Assembly: GCF_029873635.1 (NCBI RefSeq)
Contig: NC_080418.1
Coordinates: 12,627,562-12,691,561, forward strand
Length of the DNA stretch: 64,000 nt
Direction of reading: 5' to 3'
From: Malania oleifera
Taxonomy: Eukaryota; Streptophyta; Magnoliopsida; Santalales; Ximeniaceae
Part shown: piece by piece, positions 25,641 through 38,842 of the stretch
Numbering within the stretch: the first letter of the stretch is position 1
Layout of the letters: each line of letters opens with the position of its first letter
Position numbers and translations under genes: made by a program
Notes under the pieces: model-generated
What the model was told of the DNA's origin: nothing
The model's input: only the letters and a program-made list of their open reading frames with translations
The model's database searches: none

Positions 25641-26221
25641 AAGTGAAAATTTTGTTAGTTTTCCATCACTAAGAAATTGTCACGACACCCCACTATACAC
25701 CCAGAGAACACAAGTAGAGACGCGCTCGAAATATATAATGACAATTGATAAAGCATGAACTATGACAACAATGTAAATACAACTTCCTAAACTGTCCACA
25801 TAGGACAATCCAAGAATGGTTGAAATACAAACATTACTAATAGTAAGTGAAACAAATAATTAACATGTTCAAGTGATTATTAGTCAACATAGTATGACTA
25901 ATAATCAATTGAAATATAACAATTGATTTGTCTCACATGTACGATTAGGAATGAATGTATAGTAACTGTTTTTCAATGGGTCTAAGCTTCAATGAATACA
26001 TGAAATGATAGTAATTAATTTGACATTTTACTTCATCTTCCATTTAGTTCTTGACCTTTCACTGTACACTTATAATTGTTGTTCTTAGCCAAGTCTTTTT
26101 TATTTTCAATTATAAGCCTAAGATCATCTCTTTTATTACAAATTTCAACACATGAGAGATGCGAGTTAGAATGACTTTAAGTTTTAACTTATCATGCATA
26201 TATTCTTTGTACATAGTTTTA

Positions 26222-26460
26222 TTATGGACAAACTTTAACGAAATTTCGGCAGCATGCCGTCTGTAAATTAAACATTTCCCAAAAAATTCCTACACTAAAA
26301 CTTGATAGATTCAAGCAAACAAATCACAATAATACGCATCATGTAGATACCAGTGAGTTTGAGCATGCGAGAACCTAATTCCACTACCAGCATGCAATTC
26401 ACAATGTACTACATCAGCCATGCAGTTGGCTTTCAATACAAGCATGTATTTCAGTAGTTC
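26222..26460 (+). repeat. diverged single copy of the array unit
   Basis: It has GAAATTTCGGCAGCATGCCG, then GTAAATT, GAGAACCTA and CCACTACCAGCATGCAATTC in the same order as the units at 15239-17727. Direct orientation, with clear divergence. Confidence 0.75.
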
Positions 26461-26645
26461 AATTTGGAAAATAAAGTTTCATCCGAACTATTTATTAGAC
26501 ATTTAAAAATATAAACCAATCTGTTATATTAATTATCTAATTTGATTTGATTATTTTTTGTTTTCATTGTCATTTAACTATTTTTAACTTGAATTAGGCC
26601 TTGATTTCATATATACAATGCATTGCCTTCACGCTAATTCATACC

Positions 26646-26647
<2 letters not shown>

Positions 26648-26688
<41 letters not shown>
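26648..26688. repeat. (AT)n microsatellite
   Basis: An AT dinucleotide run of about 40 bp. Confidence 0.95.
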
Positions 26689-26690
<2 letters not shown>

Positions 26691-27753
26691 GGATATCATA
26701 AATGCTAGTCAATTGAGATTATAGCTACAACAATTAGTGATGTCCATGATGAAAAGATCAAGATATAGATTGTATAATGTCATAAAACTAGTTTAAATCT
26801 AACAATTGACCAACTACGAATGATGAGATATTAAGCATGTGAACCTTGATGGCATATAATCTTCTTATTTTGTAATTCTTATGATATTATAAGATTATCA
26901 ATGCAGACGTGATAATTTTTTTGTATTATTCTTTACCTACCTTTTAAAGATTATATTCTAAAAATTTTCGAATGTGCTACGCTAAAATTTTCTGCTGAAG
27001 GCTTGTATAGGTACAGGTTTATAAAATAAAAGTTTTAGGTAGTATTTGAGAGCATAAATCTTAAAACATAGATTTAAACTTATGTACATTTTTTTTTTTT
27101 TTAAAGGAAAGAAAACTCAATCATAATTTTTTATATACATATTATTTAAAACCAATATAAATTGAAATAATACATGTCTATTAATCATTTCTAAAGTAAC
27201 TTTGAGCATAAACTTTGAAAACTCAAAGATGGCTCTCAAACTCTAAGTGTAGTTTATGCATGCTTCACTTGCTAGAAGCAAAAGAAATATGCTCATATTC
27301 ATTAAAAACTTTGATTGCATGCGATCATGTTACTTGCATAGAAAATGACTAAAAGATTAATCAGTAGAATAAGATCCATTAATTGCTATAAGAACGGAAA
27401 AAAATATAGCAAACAAAAAGTTAGAAGATTCCCTAATTTTTTTCTAACCATGGTGACTACAAGAAAATAAGCAGAGGAGGATTAGATGAGGAAAAAAGTA
27501 TATTAGAAAATGAAGGTCACATAGGTATTAAATGGGTGATGATTCATATTGCAATAGCAGGGTAATTTTAAAGATGGAAAAAATCACCCTAAGTTGAAGA
27601 AATGGAAAAATATAAAATGTGGAAATTGATTATATAAAGTATAATAAAACTGTATTTGTGTGTGCAATCGCTAGTTTAATTAATTAAGAAAAAATATTAT
27701 GTCAAATTTTATTCAAAAATATAATTTGAAACTTAATTCATTTGTTTCATGAA

Positions 27754-27760
27754 ATAATAA

Positions 27761-27803
<43 letters not shown>

Positions 27804-27805
27804 AA
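27754..27805. repeat. (AAT)n microsatellite
   Basis: An AAT trinucleotide run interrupted once by CTAAT. Confidence 0.95.
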
Positions 27806-28640
27806 AAACTACGGTCCGTTCAGGTTGTAACTGGGAAGAACAATTTTCTTCATGCCTAAGACTAAGAGATACAAAAATGGTCCTACCCAACACAATTGTT
27901 ATCTTAATAGGGTCATTTACATTTAAGTATCTATATAAATGAATTAGTATAAATCTTTGATTGTACTAATTAAAATATATAAATTAAAATAGATTTTATA
28001 GTACAAAAATAACTTGTTTTTTCACTCAAATATAAAAATAATTTCAGCCTCCAATATGATGATGAAAAACGACAAGTTATGTAGCAACTTATGAAAAATG
28101 AATGGGTCTTCTCTTTGTAGGATTTAAACTTGCTTTGTATGCACCCCGTCAGGTTGCAACTAGAGTTTGTGAAAGTCTTTTTTACCCAGTAGTTTTTTTT
28201 TTTTCCTAGAGTAACCAAACACTTAAAAAACAATTTTCAAAAGAAAAAAGTACTCGTATTAATCAAGCAAGCACAGACAATACTAGATCCATGAGGCTAC
28301 AACTGTTGGTAAATGTTTTTGAGTTCAAAATAATGTTCGTGTATGCATAGAACCAGATCACAATTCTAACCTAACTTTGCAAGCATAAATTGATAGAATC
28401 ACCCAAAATTTGAAATGGATACCCAAAATTTTTACAATACACACTAAGAATAATTAGTCCTACAACATGCATAACACGTTATCTTTCTAAAAATTTCATT
28501 CTTGTTTAAACATTACTTATAGTTTAAAATTTTTATAACTCATTACTTATAGTTTTATAAGTTTTTAAACAATATTTTTTTTCATTCTTGTTTCAATAAA
28601 AATAAATAAATAAATTAAGAGATAAACTACAATGTATTAC

Positions 28641-29036
28641 TCAAAAAAAAAGAGGAAAAGATAGAAAATAAATTTTGAGTATTACCTGGGAGTAGCAAGA
28701 GACTAGGAGAGGGGGTTCCACAAGGATCGCGAGTTGGCTAGGGCTCCGACCAAGATGTCCGACGAGAAGGCCGTCAGTCGGCTGGGAACAGCAAGAGGGA
28801 AAGGGGTTCGACGGGGGTCGCAGCGGGAGATTGGGAGAGGGTGCACGAGGCCGGCAGTCCACTAGGAGGTTCGTGGGAGTACGAGACTGAGATGTCCGAC
28901 GAACAAGGCGCACCAGGTGAGAGCAGCGAGAGACTGGGAGCCAGAGAGGTTCGCCAGAGCAGGCAGAGGTGAAGAGGCTAGCTGAAGCAGGAGGGAGGGA
29001 AAATATCCCACTAAAAGGCATAGGGGTTTTTGTGCA
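28641..29036 (-). other. GC-rich island next to the right CACTA end, with a 126-codon ORF
   Basis: The plus strand is rich in GGGAG and GCGAGAG words, in contrast to the AT-rich surroundings. A Pro/Ser/Leu-rich ORF (28641-29021, minus) has no recognised domain. Known CACTA elements often have a GC-rich region just inside one end. I do not call it a gene. Confidence 0.4.
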
Positions 29037-30097
29037 TTAGCGACGATTTCAAAACCGTCACTACTACTTTCCGTCTATTTTTTGTATAAACAACATATCA
29101 TTAGTGACAGCCCACATTTCGTCACTAATAATGGACTAGTCGTGATGAATCTAAAAATTTGTCACTAATAAGGGACCAATGGTGACGAATTACCAAATTC
29201 GTCACTAAAACTCTGAACTGAAATTAAAAAAAAAAAAAAATTATTAGTGATGAATATACAAATTCGTCACTATTGGTCCTTTATTAGTGACGAATATGCA
29301 ACATCGTCACTAATACTCTGAATTTAAATTTTTTTATTTGTTTTTTAAAAAAGGAAGTATTAGTGACGGTTCTCAAATCCGTCACTAATAATCGACCAAT
29401 AGTGACGAATTTATAAATTCGCCACTAATACTCTAAACTTAAAATTTTTTATTTTTTTAAAGCAGGAAGTATTAGTGACGAGTCTCCTAATTCGTCACTA
29501 ATACCCTTAACTAATTTTTTTTCTATATTTGTTAAATAAAAAACACTATTAGTGACGATTTCAAAACCGTCACTAATTTCCTATTAGTAGTGACGGATCT
29601 CCCAATCCGTCGCTAATACTCCTAACAAAATTTTTTTTATATTTATAAAATAAAAACAGTAATAGTGACGATTTCAAAATCGTCACTAATACCCCATTAT
29701 TAGTGACAGATTGGGGGATCCATCACTAATACCCTTAACTAAATTTTTTTCATATGTTCATAAATATTAGTAGTGATGATTTGTTAATCGTCACTAATAA
29801 GTGACTTTTAGTGACGAATTTAATCCGTCACTAATATTCGAGAATCGTTGCTAATATTTTCCCAAAAAAAATTTTGCGCGAACATTGTTTACCGCGCATT
29901 TTTTAGTGAAGAAAGTACTAGTGACGGTTTTGAAACCATCACTAATAGTGTTGTATTAGTAACGACTGCTAAAACCGTCACTAATTCTTACACTATTAGT
30001 AATGGTTCTTAAAAACAGTCACTAATACAACACTATTAGTGACGATTTTAAAACCATCACTAATACTTTCGTCACTAAAACCCACTTTTTTTGTAGT
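29037..30097 (-). repeat. CACTA right subterminal repeats
   Basis: About 1 kb of repeated TTAGTGACGATTT and its complement, often as hairpins such as TTAGTGACGATTT, two or three bases, AAACCGTCACTAA. Poly-T/A spacers separate groups. The block is longer than the left one. Confidence 0.88.
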
Positions 30098-31479
30098 GAT
30101 GAGATGAGATGACGCTCAGTAAGTGGAAATATGCTATTACTCATATGTGGCGACCAAGTTGCATATCTATTATAAGTACATCTGAAACTGTATAAGCTGA
30201 TAAATCATTATAAAGTATATCTTATATTCATCGTAGTTTAAAATATAATTGTATCATCTAATTTTTCTACTTTTCATACTTCTAATATCATACTATACTT
30301 ATCAAATGCTGTAAATCTGTATACATATACATAACTATGTTTTCCCCTAGAAATCTGTATGTCATGATTTAACCCCTCATGACAGGGTTGTACGGCCCAT
30401 ATGCTAGACTTAACTTTGATTGGCTTACCAGCTAAGTCACTGTACTCTACCCTTCATCAATCTGACCAAACTACATCCTCTCCTAAGCATGGAACTGGAC
30501 TTCTACCTCATCAAATCGGGCCCCCTCAACTCAGAGAACTGGGGAGACTGCAACCACTCCAGGCACGGTTGATGGTACCCACATACTATCGGAGATATGT
30601 GGATGCACTCTGATCTATAAATAGCAACGATGCCGTGCTCTGTAAATTATATTTGTCTGTAATATTACATCAGGAACTGATACTGTATACATATATACTA
30701 CTACTATAATTACCCTACTATTTTCATCATATTTCTAAAATAACCATATCACTATAGTTCTATACTGGAAATACTATAACATCTGAATAACATAACTATA
30801 GCATTTGATTGCTATAATTGTATATCTGACTATATAATCTGACTGTATAACCTGTATAATCTAAGTGTTATGATTTTAGGAAACATGACATTCTGTAATT
30901 ACTGTAATATACTGATCTAAATAAAATCTGTAATACTTGTCTGATAAATATCTGTCTACATCTGTATACACTGTAAATCATGATATATTGAAAAAATTAT
31001 ATAAATTCTATATCAAATAAATATCCACTCAAGCCACACAAATATTAAAACTCATATTCTATAAAATTAGATAATAAACTGGTATATATATACATAAAAC
31101 TTCTAATAATTTTGCTAAAACTCCTAGCATAGCATATTTCCCTTACTTGGTTTCTTAAAAAAAAAAAAAAAAAAAAAAGTCCCTTCTATATCTAGTCCTA
31201 CACCCGTAAGGTTCCTCACTCAACACCCTGAAAACAACATGTCCCAGAATAAAATATCATTATTTTTTCGTGTACTACATTTCTTATAACTATGGGAAAT
31301 GCAAATACTAAATAAAATGTCTTACCCTAAAATTGGGATGGAGTTCAAGTCACTTCCACCAACGATCTACTCTGGTAGATTTGCAGAGAACTTTCCCAAG
31401 AGTGTCGTGGTGGTCTCGGATCGTCGAACCGATGAGAAATAGAGTTGGAATTGAAGAGAGAAGGGGAGAGGGACGTTTT

Positions 31480-31760
31480 AGAGAGAGAGAGAGAGAGAGA
31501 CAGAGGATCTTCTTGTGCAATTTTTTGCTGAAAAATTTGGGTTTTAGCTATTTATAATCCCAGATTTGTCGACGAAACAAGTCATCTCGTCGACGAGTCC
31601 ATGAAGAAAGTTTGTCGACGAACATGAATCCCTCATTGACGAATTTCAAACTACCAAAAACCTCCTCTTGGTATCTTCTCGTCGATGAGACACGAACTCG
31701 TCAACGAGACCCTCATGTATTCTCATTGACGAATCCCCTGTGTTCGTCGACAAGACCCTA
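31480..31760 (-). promoter_or_regulatory. gypsy LTR promoter: CT leader, TATA box, palindrome cluster
   Basis: Reading the minus strand: TCGTCGACGAG-like palindromes at 31757-31565, TATAAATA at 31556-31549 and a (CT)n run at 31500-31483. The order matches the other gypsy LTR at 2815-3085 and the three further copies near 38520-38765, 51680-51875 and 57620-57860. Confidence 0.55.
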
Positions 31761-32113
31761 CTTAATTTTATTCTTTTCTTTCCTCCTCATATTTTAAATT
31801 ATGAAAATTATATGGGTCTCTACATTCTCTCCTCCTTATAAAATTTCGTCCTTGAAATTTACTATCTGTATTGAACACCATCCATATAATTTACCATCTC
31901 TTAGAGATAAACGGTCTCCTTATTTTATTATTTACCCTCACTTATGATAGAAGAATACCGTAGTTATATTCAAGGTCCTAAGAGATTACAAATATATTCC
32001 AAAAGAAAAATTCTCCAAAACCAAAATACCTCCTATCCTATAACCTAAAGTACAACATAAATATCACTTTATACTAGACAAACTTTATCTTTATCTAACT
32101 GTACTAACTAATA

Positions 32114-35100
32114 TTATAATTCGTTAAATAAGTGTGGGTATTTCTATCTAATTTCTTCTTCAAGCTCCCACGAAGCTTCTTCTATAGCATGGTTTCTCCA
32201 TAAGACTTTTACCAGCCGAATTTCTTTAGTGTGCAATTATTGTGTCTTTCTGTCCAAGATTTGTACGGGTACTTCTTCATAAACTAATAAATCTTTAAGT
32301 TCTATTTTTTCATATTTGATTATGTGGGATGGGTCTATGACATATTTCCTCAGCATAACTACATGGAATACATCGTGTATTCTAGACAAAGCCGGCAACA
32401 AAGTTAGCCTGTAGGCAACTGACCTCACTCTCTCTAATATCTCAAAATGGTCAATATACCTAGGGCTCAGTTTGCCCTTCTTCCCAAATCTCATAACCCC
32501 TCTTAGAGGAGCATCCTTCAGGAATACTCAATCTCCCACATCGAATTCTAACTCCTGGCGGCAAGTGTCTGCGTAGCTTTTCTACTAACTCTGAGCTGTG
32601 CTGATTCTTAGTCAGACCTTATCATACGCCTGTTGTACTATCTCTAGACGCAAAATTCTCCTCTCGCCTACTTCATCCCAGAAAAAAGGAGAACGACACC
32701 TCCTATCATATAGTGCCTCATAAGGTGCCATGCCGATACTAGTCTGATTTTATAAGCATACTCGACTAGTAGCATAAATTGGGTCCAACTATCCCCCAAA
32801 TCTTGCATGCACGCATGAAGCATATCTTCTAATATTTGGATCGTCCTCTCAGTCTGACCATCCGTTTGGGGGTGAAAAGTAGTGTTGAATGCTAACTGTG
32901 TATTCATAGAAAAATTTTCCAAAATTGTGAGGTGAACTGAGGATCTCGGTTTGAGACTATGGATACCGGTACTCCATAGACGCGAACTATTTCCTAAACA
33001 TGTATTTCTGCCAATCTTCCATGGAATAGCTGACTTTAATAGGGATGAAATGAGCGGTTGTCATTCAATAATCAACAATCACCCAAATTGCATTTAATCC
33101 CTATCGCACTGGTGGTAACCCAGCAACAAAATCCATAGATACGTGATCCCATTTCCATTCTGGTATAAACAATGGTTGCAACTGTCCTGTCGGCCTTTGG
33201 TGTTCAACCTTAACCTGTTGAAATGTCAAGTACTACTGCACAAATTCGACAACTTCTCTTTTCATTCGACTCCACCAAAAACACTCTTGCAGATCCTTAT
33301 ACATTTTAGTACTGCCAAAATGGATAGTGTATAGTGATCTATGAACCTTTTCTAAAATCATTCTTCTAATTTCATCATCTACAGGAACACACAATCTGGT
33401 GTGAAACCTCAGAGTCCTGTCATTAGAAATGTTGAATTCCTCTCTCTGACCATCCCGTACTCTGACTATTACGTCTGCTAATTATGGATCATTCCCCTGA
33501 GCGGCCTTAATCTTTTCATATAGCGTCGGCTACATAACCATACTGGCGATAAATGCTTGAGGATTATCCTTTAACAATTCTATGCCAAGTCTTTCCAAAT
33601 CCATTAGGATCGCATGCTAAACCTCCATAGCTGCCATTATTGGTCCCACTGATTTCCTACTCAGAGCATCTGCTACCACATTCGCTTTCCCTGGGAGGTA
33701 ACTAATAATGAAATTATAGTTTTTAATGAGTTCTAGCCACCTTCTTTGCCTCATATTCAGTTCTTTATGGGTAAAGAAATATTTTAAACTTTTGTGATTT
33801 GTGAAGATTTCGCACTTCCCACTATATAGATAGTGCCTCCAGATCTTCAAAACATAAACCACTACAGCTAATTCTAAGTCATGCACATGATACTTCTTTT
33901 CATATTCTTTAAGTTGTCTAGATGTATAGGCAATGACTCTTCCATGTTGCATTAACACACATCCAAGGCCCTTCAAAGATGCATCATTGTATATCACAAA
34001 TCCATCCTCCCTTGACGGAATACTCAGTGCTAAAGATGAAACCAACCGCCGCTTTAATTCTTGAAAACTCTGCTCACAATCACTGGTCCAATCAAACTTC
34101 ACATTTTTCCTCGTAAGTCGTGTTAATGGACCCGATAACTTGGACAAGCCATCCACGAAGCATCAGTAATAGCTTGCCAATTCCAGAAAACTCCTGATCT
34201 CCTGGACATTTTCTAGTCTTTCCCAATTCACCACTGCTTATATCTTATTCGGATCAACCGATATACCCGCCTCAGAGATCACATGGCCTAGGAAAGAAAC
34301 CTGCCTTAATCAGAATTCACATTTCTTGAATTTTGCATACAATTTTCTTTCTCTTAATATTAGCAACACCAGCCTCAAATGATGTTCGTGCTCCTCAAAA
34401 CTTCTCGAGTAGACTAGTGTATCATCAATGAATACAACCACAAACTGATCCAAGTACTGATGGAACACCCAATTCATTAAATCCATAAATACTGCTGGTA
34501 CGTTAATCAACCCAAATGGCATCACCAAGAACTCATAATGCCCATATCTAGTTCGAAATGCTATTTTCGAAGTGTCTTCCGCTCTAACTTTCACCTGATA
34601 ATAACCTGATCGCAGGTCAACTTTGGAGTAGACCTGGGTCCCCTGGAGTTGATCAAATAAATCATCGATCCTAGGGAGAGAACATTTATTCTTGACTGTC
34701 AATTTGTTTGTCTCCCTATAATCTATACAAAATCTCATGGTCCCATCTTTTTTCTTCAAAAATAGAACTGGTGCAACCCAAGGTGACACACTGGGCCTGA
34801 TAAATCCCTTGTCTAGTAATTCCTATAACTGATCTTTCATTTCTTTCAATTCAACTTCACGGTCTGGTGGTAAACCAGGCAATTCCTCCGAAAAAACATC
34901 TGAAAATTCTCTCATTACTAGTATATCGGTTTGTTTTAGTTCTTCTTTTGGCAATTCCTTTATGTATGCAGCATACCCTGGTAACCACCCTATAGCAGTC
35001 TCCTCACCTGAATAGCTAACACAAGCTATGGTGAGGTAGGCACACGTGAACCCACAAATCTGTATTCTTGCTCACCCGGAGGTCTGAAAACCACTTTTTT

Positions 35101-36499
35101 TTATGACAATCTATGCTAGTATGATTAGTTTCTTGCCAATCCATACCCAGTATTACATCAAACCCCTGTATATCTAAGACCACGAGATCAGATGGTAGTA
35201 CTTTCTCCTAAATACTTACTGGAAAGTTTCGAAGCACCTTCCTATATCTTACCACAAATCCCGTCAGCGTACCCATGGACAGCTCTACATCCAATAACTG
35301 TGTCTCTACGCTATTTACTCTGACTTACCCCGCTCATATAAAGGAATGAGTGGCACCTGTATAAAAAAATAATAATAATAACTTTATATGGTAAAGTAAT
35401 AAGGGTACGTGTGACTACATCTCCGGCAGTCTCGGAGTCACTCGACGTCAAAGCATAACCCTCTCCAATGCAGTGTTCCTCTGCTGACCTCCACGGGGTG
35501 CCTGATAACCACCCCGAACTGGTATGGGAGCTGGTGCATAAATCGAAGACATCTGGCATGATCGAGCCATATAGTCGGGTCTCCCACAATGATAACAAAC
35601 ATTTTGCCCCAGCTAGCGCTCACCTCGCTATCTCCATCCACACCTAGGGCAAGTAGTGTGAGACTATCCACCTTGAAATCCACTATGCTCTACCATCTAC
35701 CTCTGACCCCCACCAAATCTACCTCCTCTCCAAGGGCCTCGGCTGGACTCCACCTGAAAACTTAAGGGTGCGGTCCTCTTCTTCTGACTCTGTATCTCAG
35801 TCTCTCTCGACACACTCTTCTCTGCTATTATGGCCTAGTCAACCAGCTCTAAGAAGTCATGTATCCTCAGTACTGCCACTTGTCTATAAATATATCGCCT
35901 TAGATTTCTCTTGAACATTCTAGCCTTCTTACCTTCATATGGAACAATATAAGGGCAGAAACTTGATAAATCGATAAATTTAGCCGCAACTGCTGGACCA
36001 TCATCGATCCCTAGGACAAGCTCAGAAACTCTTGTACTCGAGCCTCTCTAACTGAGGCAGGATAGTATCTATCAAAGAATACGTCCTTAAATCGAGCCTA
36101 GGTCATCAACACTGGAATTGTTCTCTGCTCCTCCAATAATCTAGTGGTCATCCACCATCTCTCGGCCTCCCCCGCTAGACTATACATAGCATGAAGAACC
36201 CTCTACTCATCGGTGTAGTGAAATACCATCAGAATCTTCTCTATCTTCAGCACCCATTTCTTCGCAAATGCAGGGTCAGCCATTCTTGAAAATGCTGGTG
36301 GGTTTATCTTCATAAATTTTTCTATCATGCACCCCTGAGCTGGAGATAAACCTCCCCGCTCCCTAGAGCTCCAAGCTATCTCGGCCATAAATTGCTAAGC
36401 CACACTGCGTAGCACATCATCTGAATCCCCACCTCCTACACCAAAAGGCCCAGCTCTATCATCACCACTAGCATGAGCCCTACTACCTCCTGGGTCCAT
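32114..36499 (-). pseudogene. Ty3/gypsy gag-pol polyprotein, broken
   Basis: The start ATG is at 36499 (MDPGGSRAH). Gag has FMKINPPAFSRMADP, then EAERWW and RFKDVFFDRYYPASVREARV (retrotransposon gag domain). A knuckle region and a GATHSF protease remnant lie at 35600-35340. RT is open at 34310-34789 with [26 protein letters not shown] and FIDD. RNase H (33617-34156) has [13 protein letters not shown] and ends [14 protein letters not shown]. Integrase (33290-32500) has HPQTDGQTERT. The C-terminus (32237-32494) leads to an EASWELE tail that stops at 32114. Many frameshifts and stops separate the pieces. The order PR-RT-RH-INT is Ty3/gypsy and the tail suggests a chromovirus. Confidence 0.9.
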
Positions 36500-36827
36500 C
36501 CTGCAATATTACCAAATTATTTTGAGTATCTGAATCCTACAATACTATACTAACTAAAATACCCCTAACCTCTCATTATTAATTTAAGGTTGAGCCTCTA
36601 CCACATGAAAATAAGAATCATCGATAGTTTATACTATGGCTTTCCTAGAATCGTCACCCCAGGAAAATCATAGAAACCACCCTGAAACACTACCTCCAAA
36701 CAGTGGAAAAAAACCCTACTCAACATCACTTTCACTGATTCCCTGTGCCACTCTTCTTAAGATTCCATTTCTAAATTATGGTATTGTTTTCCACTGTACT
36801 CTAGAATTTACAGAGCCTAACAACCTA

Positions 36828-36840
36828 GGCTCTGATATCA
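36828..36840 (-). other. primer-binding site (Met-tRNA), one mismatch
   Basis: The minus strand reads TGATATCAGAGCC, against the usual TGGTATCAGAGCC, three bases from the LTR edge at 36844. Confidence 0.7.
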
Positions 36841-36843
36841 AAC

Positions 36844-38837
36844 TATAAGGACCCAAAAATTACACCATATTTTTTTTATTCTTTACACATAAATTACTTT
36901 GATAGCCCTACTATAGCCTCTCAAGCCTAAGATGGGCACTGAGGTATTCCTATACATAATAGACACACTTCTGCAGCGAAAAACATAAAAATCATACATT
37001 TATATATACATCTAATACCAGATTTCAATATTTGCCAAACCATAGATACATTTTTATATCTCTCACCAGCATCATCTATTCAAAAACACAATCCTCTGAT
37101 CACATTTACCCCATAAGAAGGGCAATCAAAAGTCACCCTATCTTCGAACCTGGTCTACTCGCCTAGCTGGTTCACCTGAAAAATTGTTAGAGTAATGGGA
37201 TGAGACGACGCTCAGTAAGTGGAAATATATTATTACTAGTGTGCAGCAACCAAGTTGCATACCTATTATAAATACATCTGAAACGGTATAAGCTGATAAA
37301 CCAGTATAAAGTATATCTTATATTCATCGTAGTTTAAATTATAACTCTATCCTCTAATTTTTCTACTTTTCATACTTCTAATATCATACTATACTTATCA
37401 AATGCTGTAAATTTGTATACATATACATAACTATGTTTTTCCTCGAAATCTGTATGTTATGATTTAACCCCTCATGACAGGGTTGTGCGGCCTATAGGCT
37501 GGACTTAATTATGGTTGGCGTACCAAGTAAGTCACTATACTCTATCATTCCTCAATCCGGCCAAATTGCATCCTCTCCTAAGCACGGAACTGGACTGCTA
37601 CCTCGTCAAATGGGGCCCCCTCAACCTAGAGAACTGGGGAGACTGCAACCACTCCTGGCACAGTTGACGGTACCCACATACAATCTAAGATATGTGGTTG
37701 CACTCTGATCTGTAAATAGCAATGGTATCGTGCTATATAAACTATATCTGTCTGTAATATTTCATCAGGGATCTGACACTGTATGCATATATACTACTAC
37801 TATAATTACCCTACTATTTTCATCATATTTTCAAAATAACCATAACACTATAGATCTACACTGGAAATACTGTAACATCTGAATAACATAACTATAACAT
37901 CTGATTGCTATAATTGTATATCTGACTGTATAATCTGTATAATATGAGTTTTATGGTTTTAGGAAACATGCCATTTTGTAATTACTGTAATATATTGAAC
38001 TAAATAAAATCTGAAATACTTGTCTGATAAATATATGTCTATATCTGTATACACTGTAAATCATGATATACTAAGAAAAACTATATAAATTCTATATAAA
38101 ATATATCCACACAGGCCACCCAAATATTAAAACTCATACTCTATAAGACTGGATAATAAATATATATATATATATGTATATATTTCCCTTACTTTGTTTC
38201 TAGAAAAAAAAAAAAAAAAGTCCCTTCTATATCTGGTCCTACACCCGCAGGGTTCCTCACTCAACATCCTGAAAACAACATCTTTCAGAATAAAATATTA
38301 TTATTTCTTATAAGTGCAGCGAAGGCAAATACTAAATAAAATGCCTTACCCTGAAATTGGGATGGAGTTCAAGTCACTTCCACCAATGATCCACTCCGGC
38401 AGATTTTTAAAGAACTTTCCAAAGAGTGTCGTGGTGGCCTCAGATCATCGAACCGATGACAAACGGAGCTTGAATCGAAGAGAGAAGGGGAGAGGGACGT
38501 TTTAGAGAGAGAGATAAAGGATCTTCTTTCGCAATTTTCTGCTAAAAAATTCGGGTTTTAACTGTTTATAACCTCGGATTCGTCGACAAGACACGTCATC
38601 TCGTCGACGAGTCCATGAAGAAAGTTCCTCAACGAACATGAACCCCTCGTCGAAGAATTTCAGACTATCAAAAACTCCTTCTCAGTATCTTCTCGTCGAC
38701 GAGACACGACCTCATCGATGAGACCGTCATGTATTCTCGTCGACAAATCCCCTGTGTTCGTTGATGTGACCTGCTTAATTTTCTTCTTTCCTTTCCTCCT
38801 CCTATCTTAAATTATGAAAATTATCTAGGTCCCTACA
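36844..38837 (-). repeat. gypsy 5' LTR (1,994 bp)
   Basis: Collinear with 13182-13535 plus 30102-31824, with many substitutions. It opens TATAAGGACCC (expected TGTAATGACCC) and ends GGTCCCTACA. Its part from 37683 onward recurs at 50785 and 56733 as the start of each duplicated segment. Confidence 0.88.
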
Positions 38838-38842
38838 CAATT

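Larger units (their letters stand above)
25641..28640. other. AT-rich CACTA interior (right)
   Basis: 3 kb of AT-rich sequence with no convincing ORF or splice pattern. It contains one diverged copy of the array unit (26222-26460), an (AT)n run and an (AAT)n run. Short ORFs at 27742-27942 and 27970-28233 look incidental. Confidence 0.6.
13536..30098 (+). mobile_element. CACTA (En/Spm) transposon, 16.6 kb
   Basis: The left end is CACTACAAAAAATCAGGG; the complement of the right end is CACTACAAAAAAAGTGGG. Over the first 28 bases the ends match at 24. The 3 bp duplication ATG is at 13533-13535 and 30099-30101, and the other gypsy LTR shows the unoccupied site. Dense TTAGTGACG-type subterminal repeats lie at both ends. 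Inside are a left unit array, a tnp2-type gene, a Transposase_24-type gene and an inverted right array. Both genes have stops and frameshifts, so this copy makes no full transposase. Confidence 0.93.
13182..31824 (-). repeat. gypsy 3' LTR, interrupted by CACTA
   Basis: The LTR pieces are 13182-13535 and 30102-31824, together about 2.08 kb, from TGTAATGACCCAAAAATTAC to GGGTCTCTACA. The break at GAGTAATG/AGATGAG corresponds to uninterrupted sequence near 37195 in the other LTR. Confidence 0.88.
13182..38837 (-). mobile_element. Ty3/gypsy (chromovirus-like) element nested in the copia LTR
   Basis: The LTRs are 13182-31824 (containing the CACTA insertion) and 36844-38837. The primer site is at 36828-36840, and a purine tract is seen as its complement at 31825-31838. 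The degenerate gag-pol is 32114-36499. The target duplication is CAGTT (13177-13181) and CAATT (38838-38842). The duplicated copy at 57929-57933 still reads CAGTT, so the mismatch is a later mutation. Confidence 0.9.

Noticed and set aside
13971-28640. Host gene fragments captured by the CACTA element
   Set aside because: I looked for exon-like coding blocks outside the two transposase genes and recognised none.
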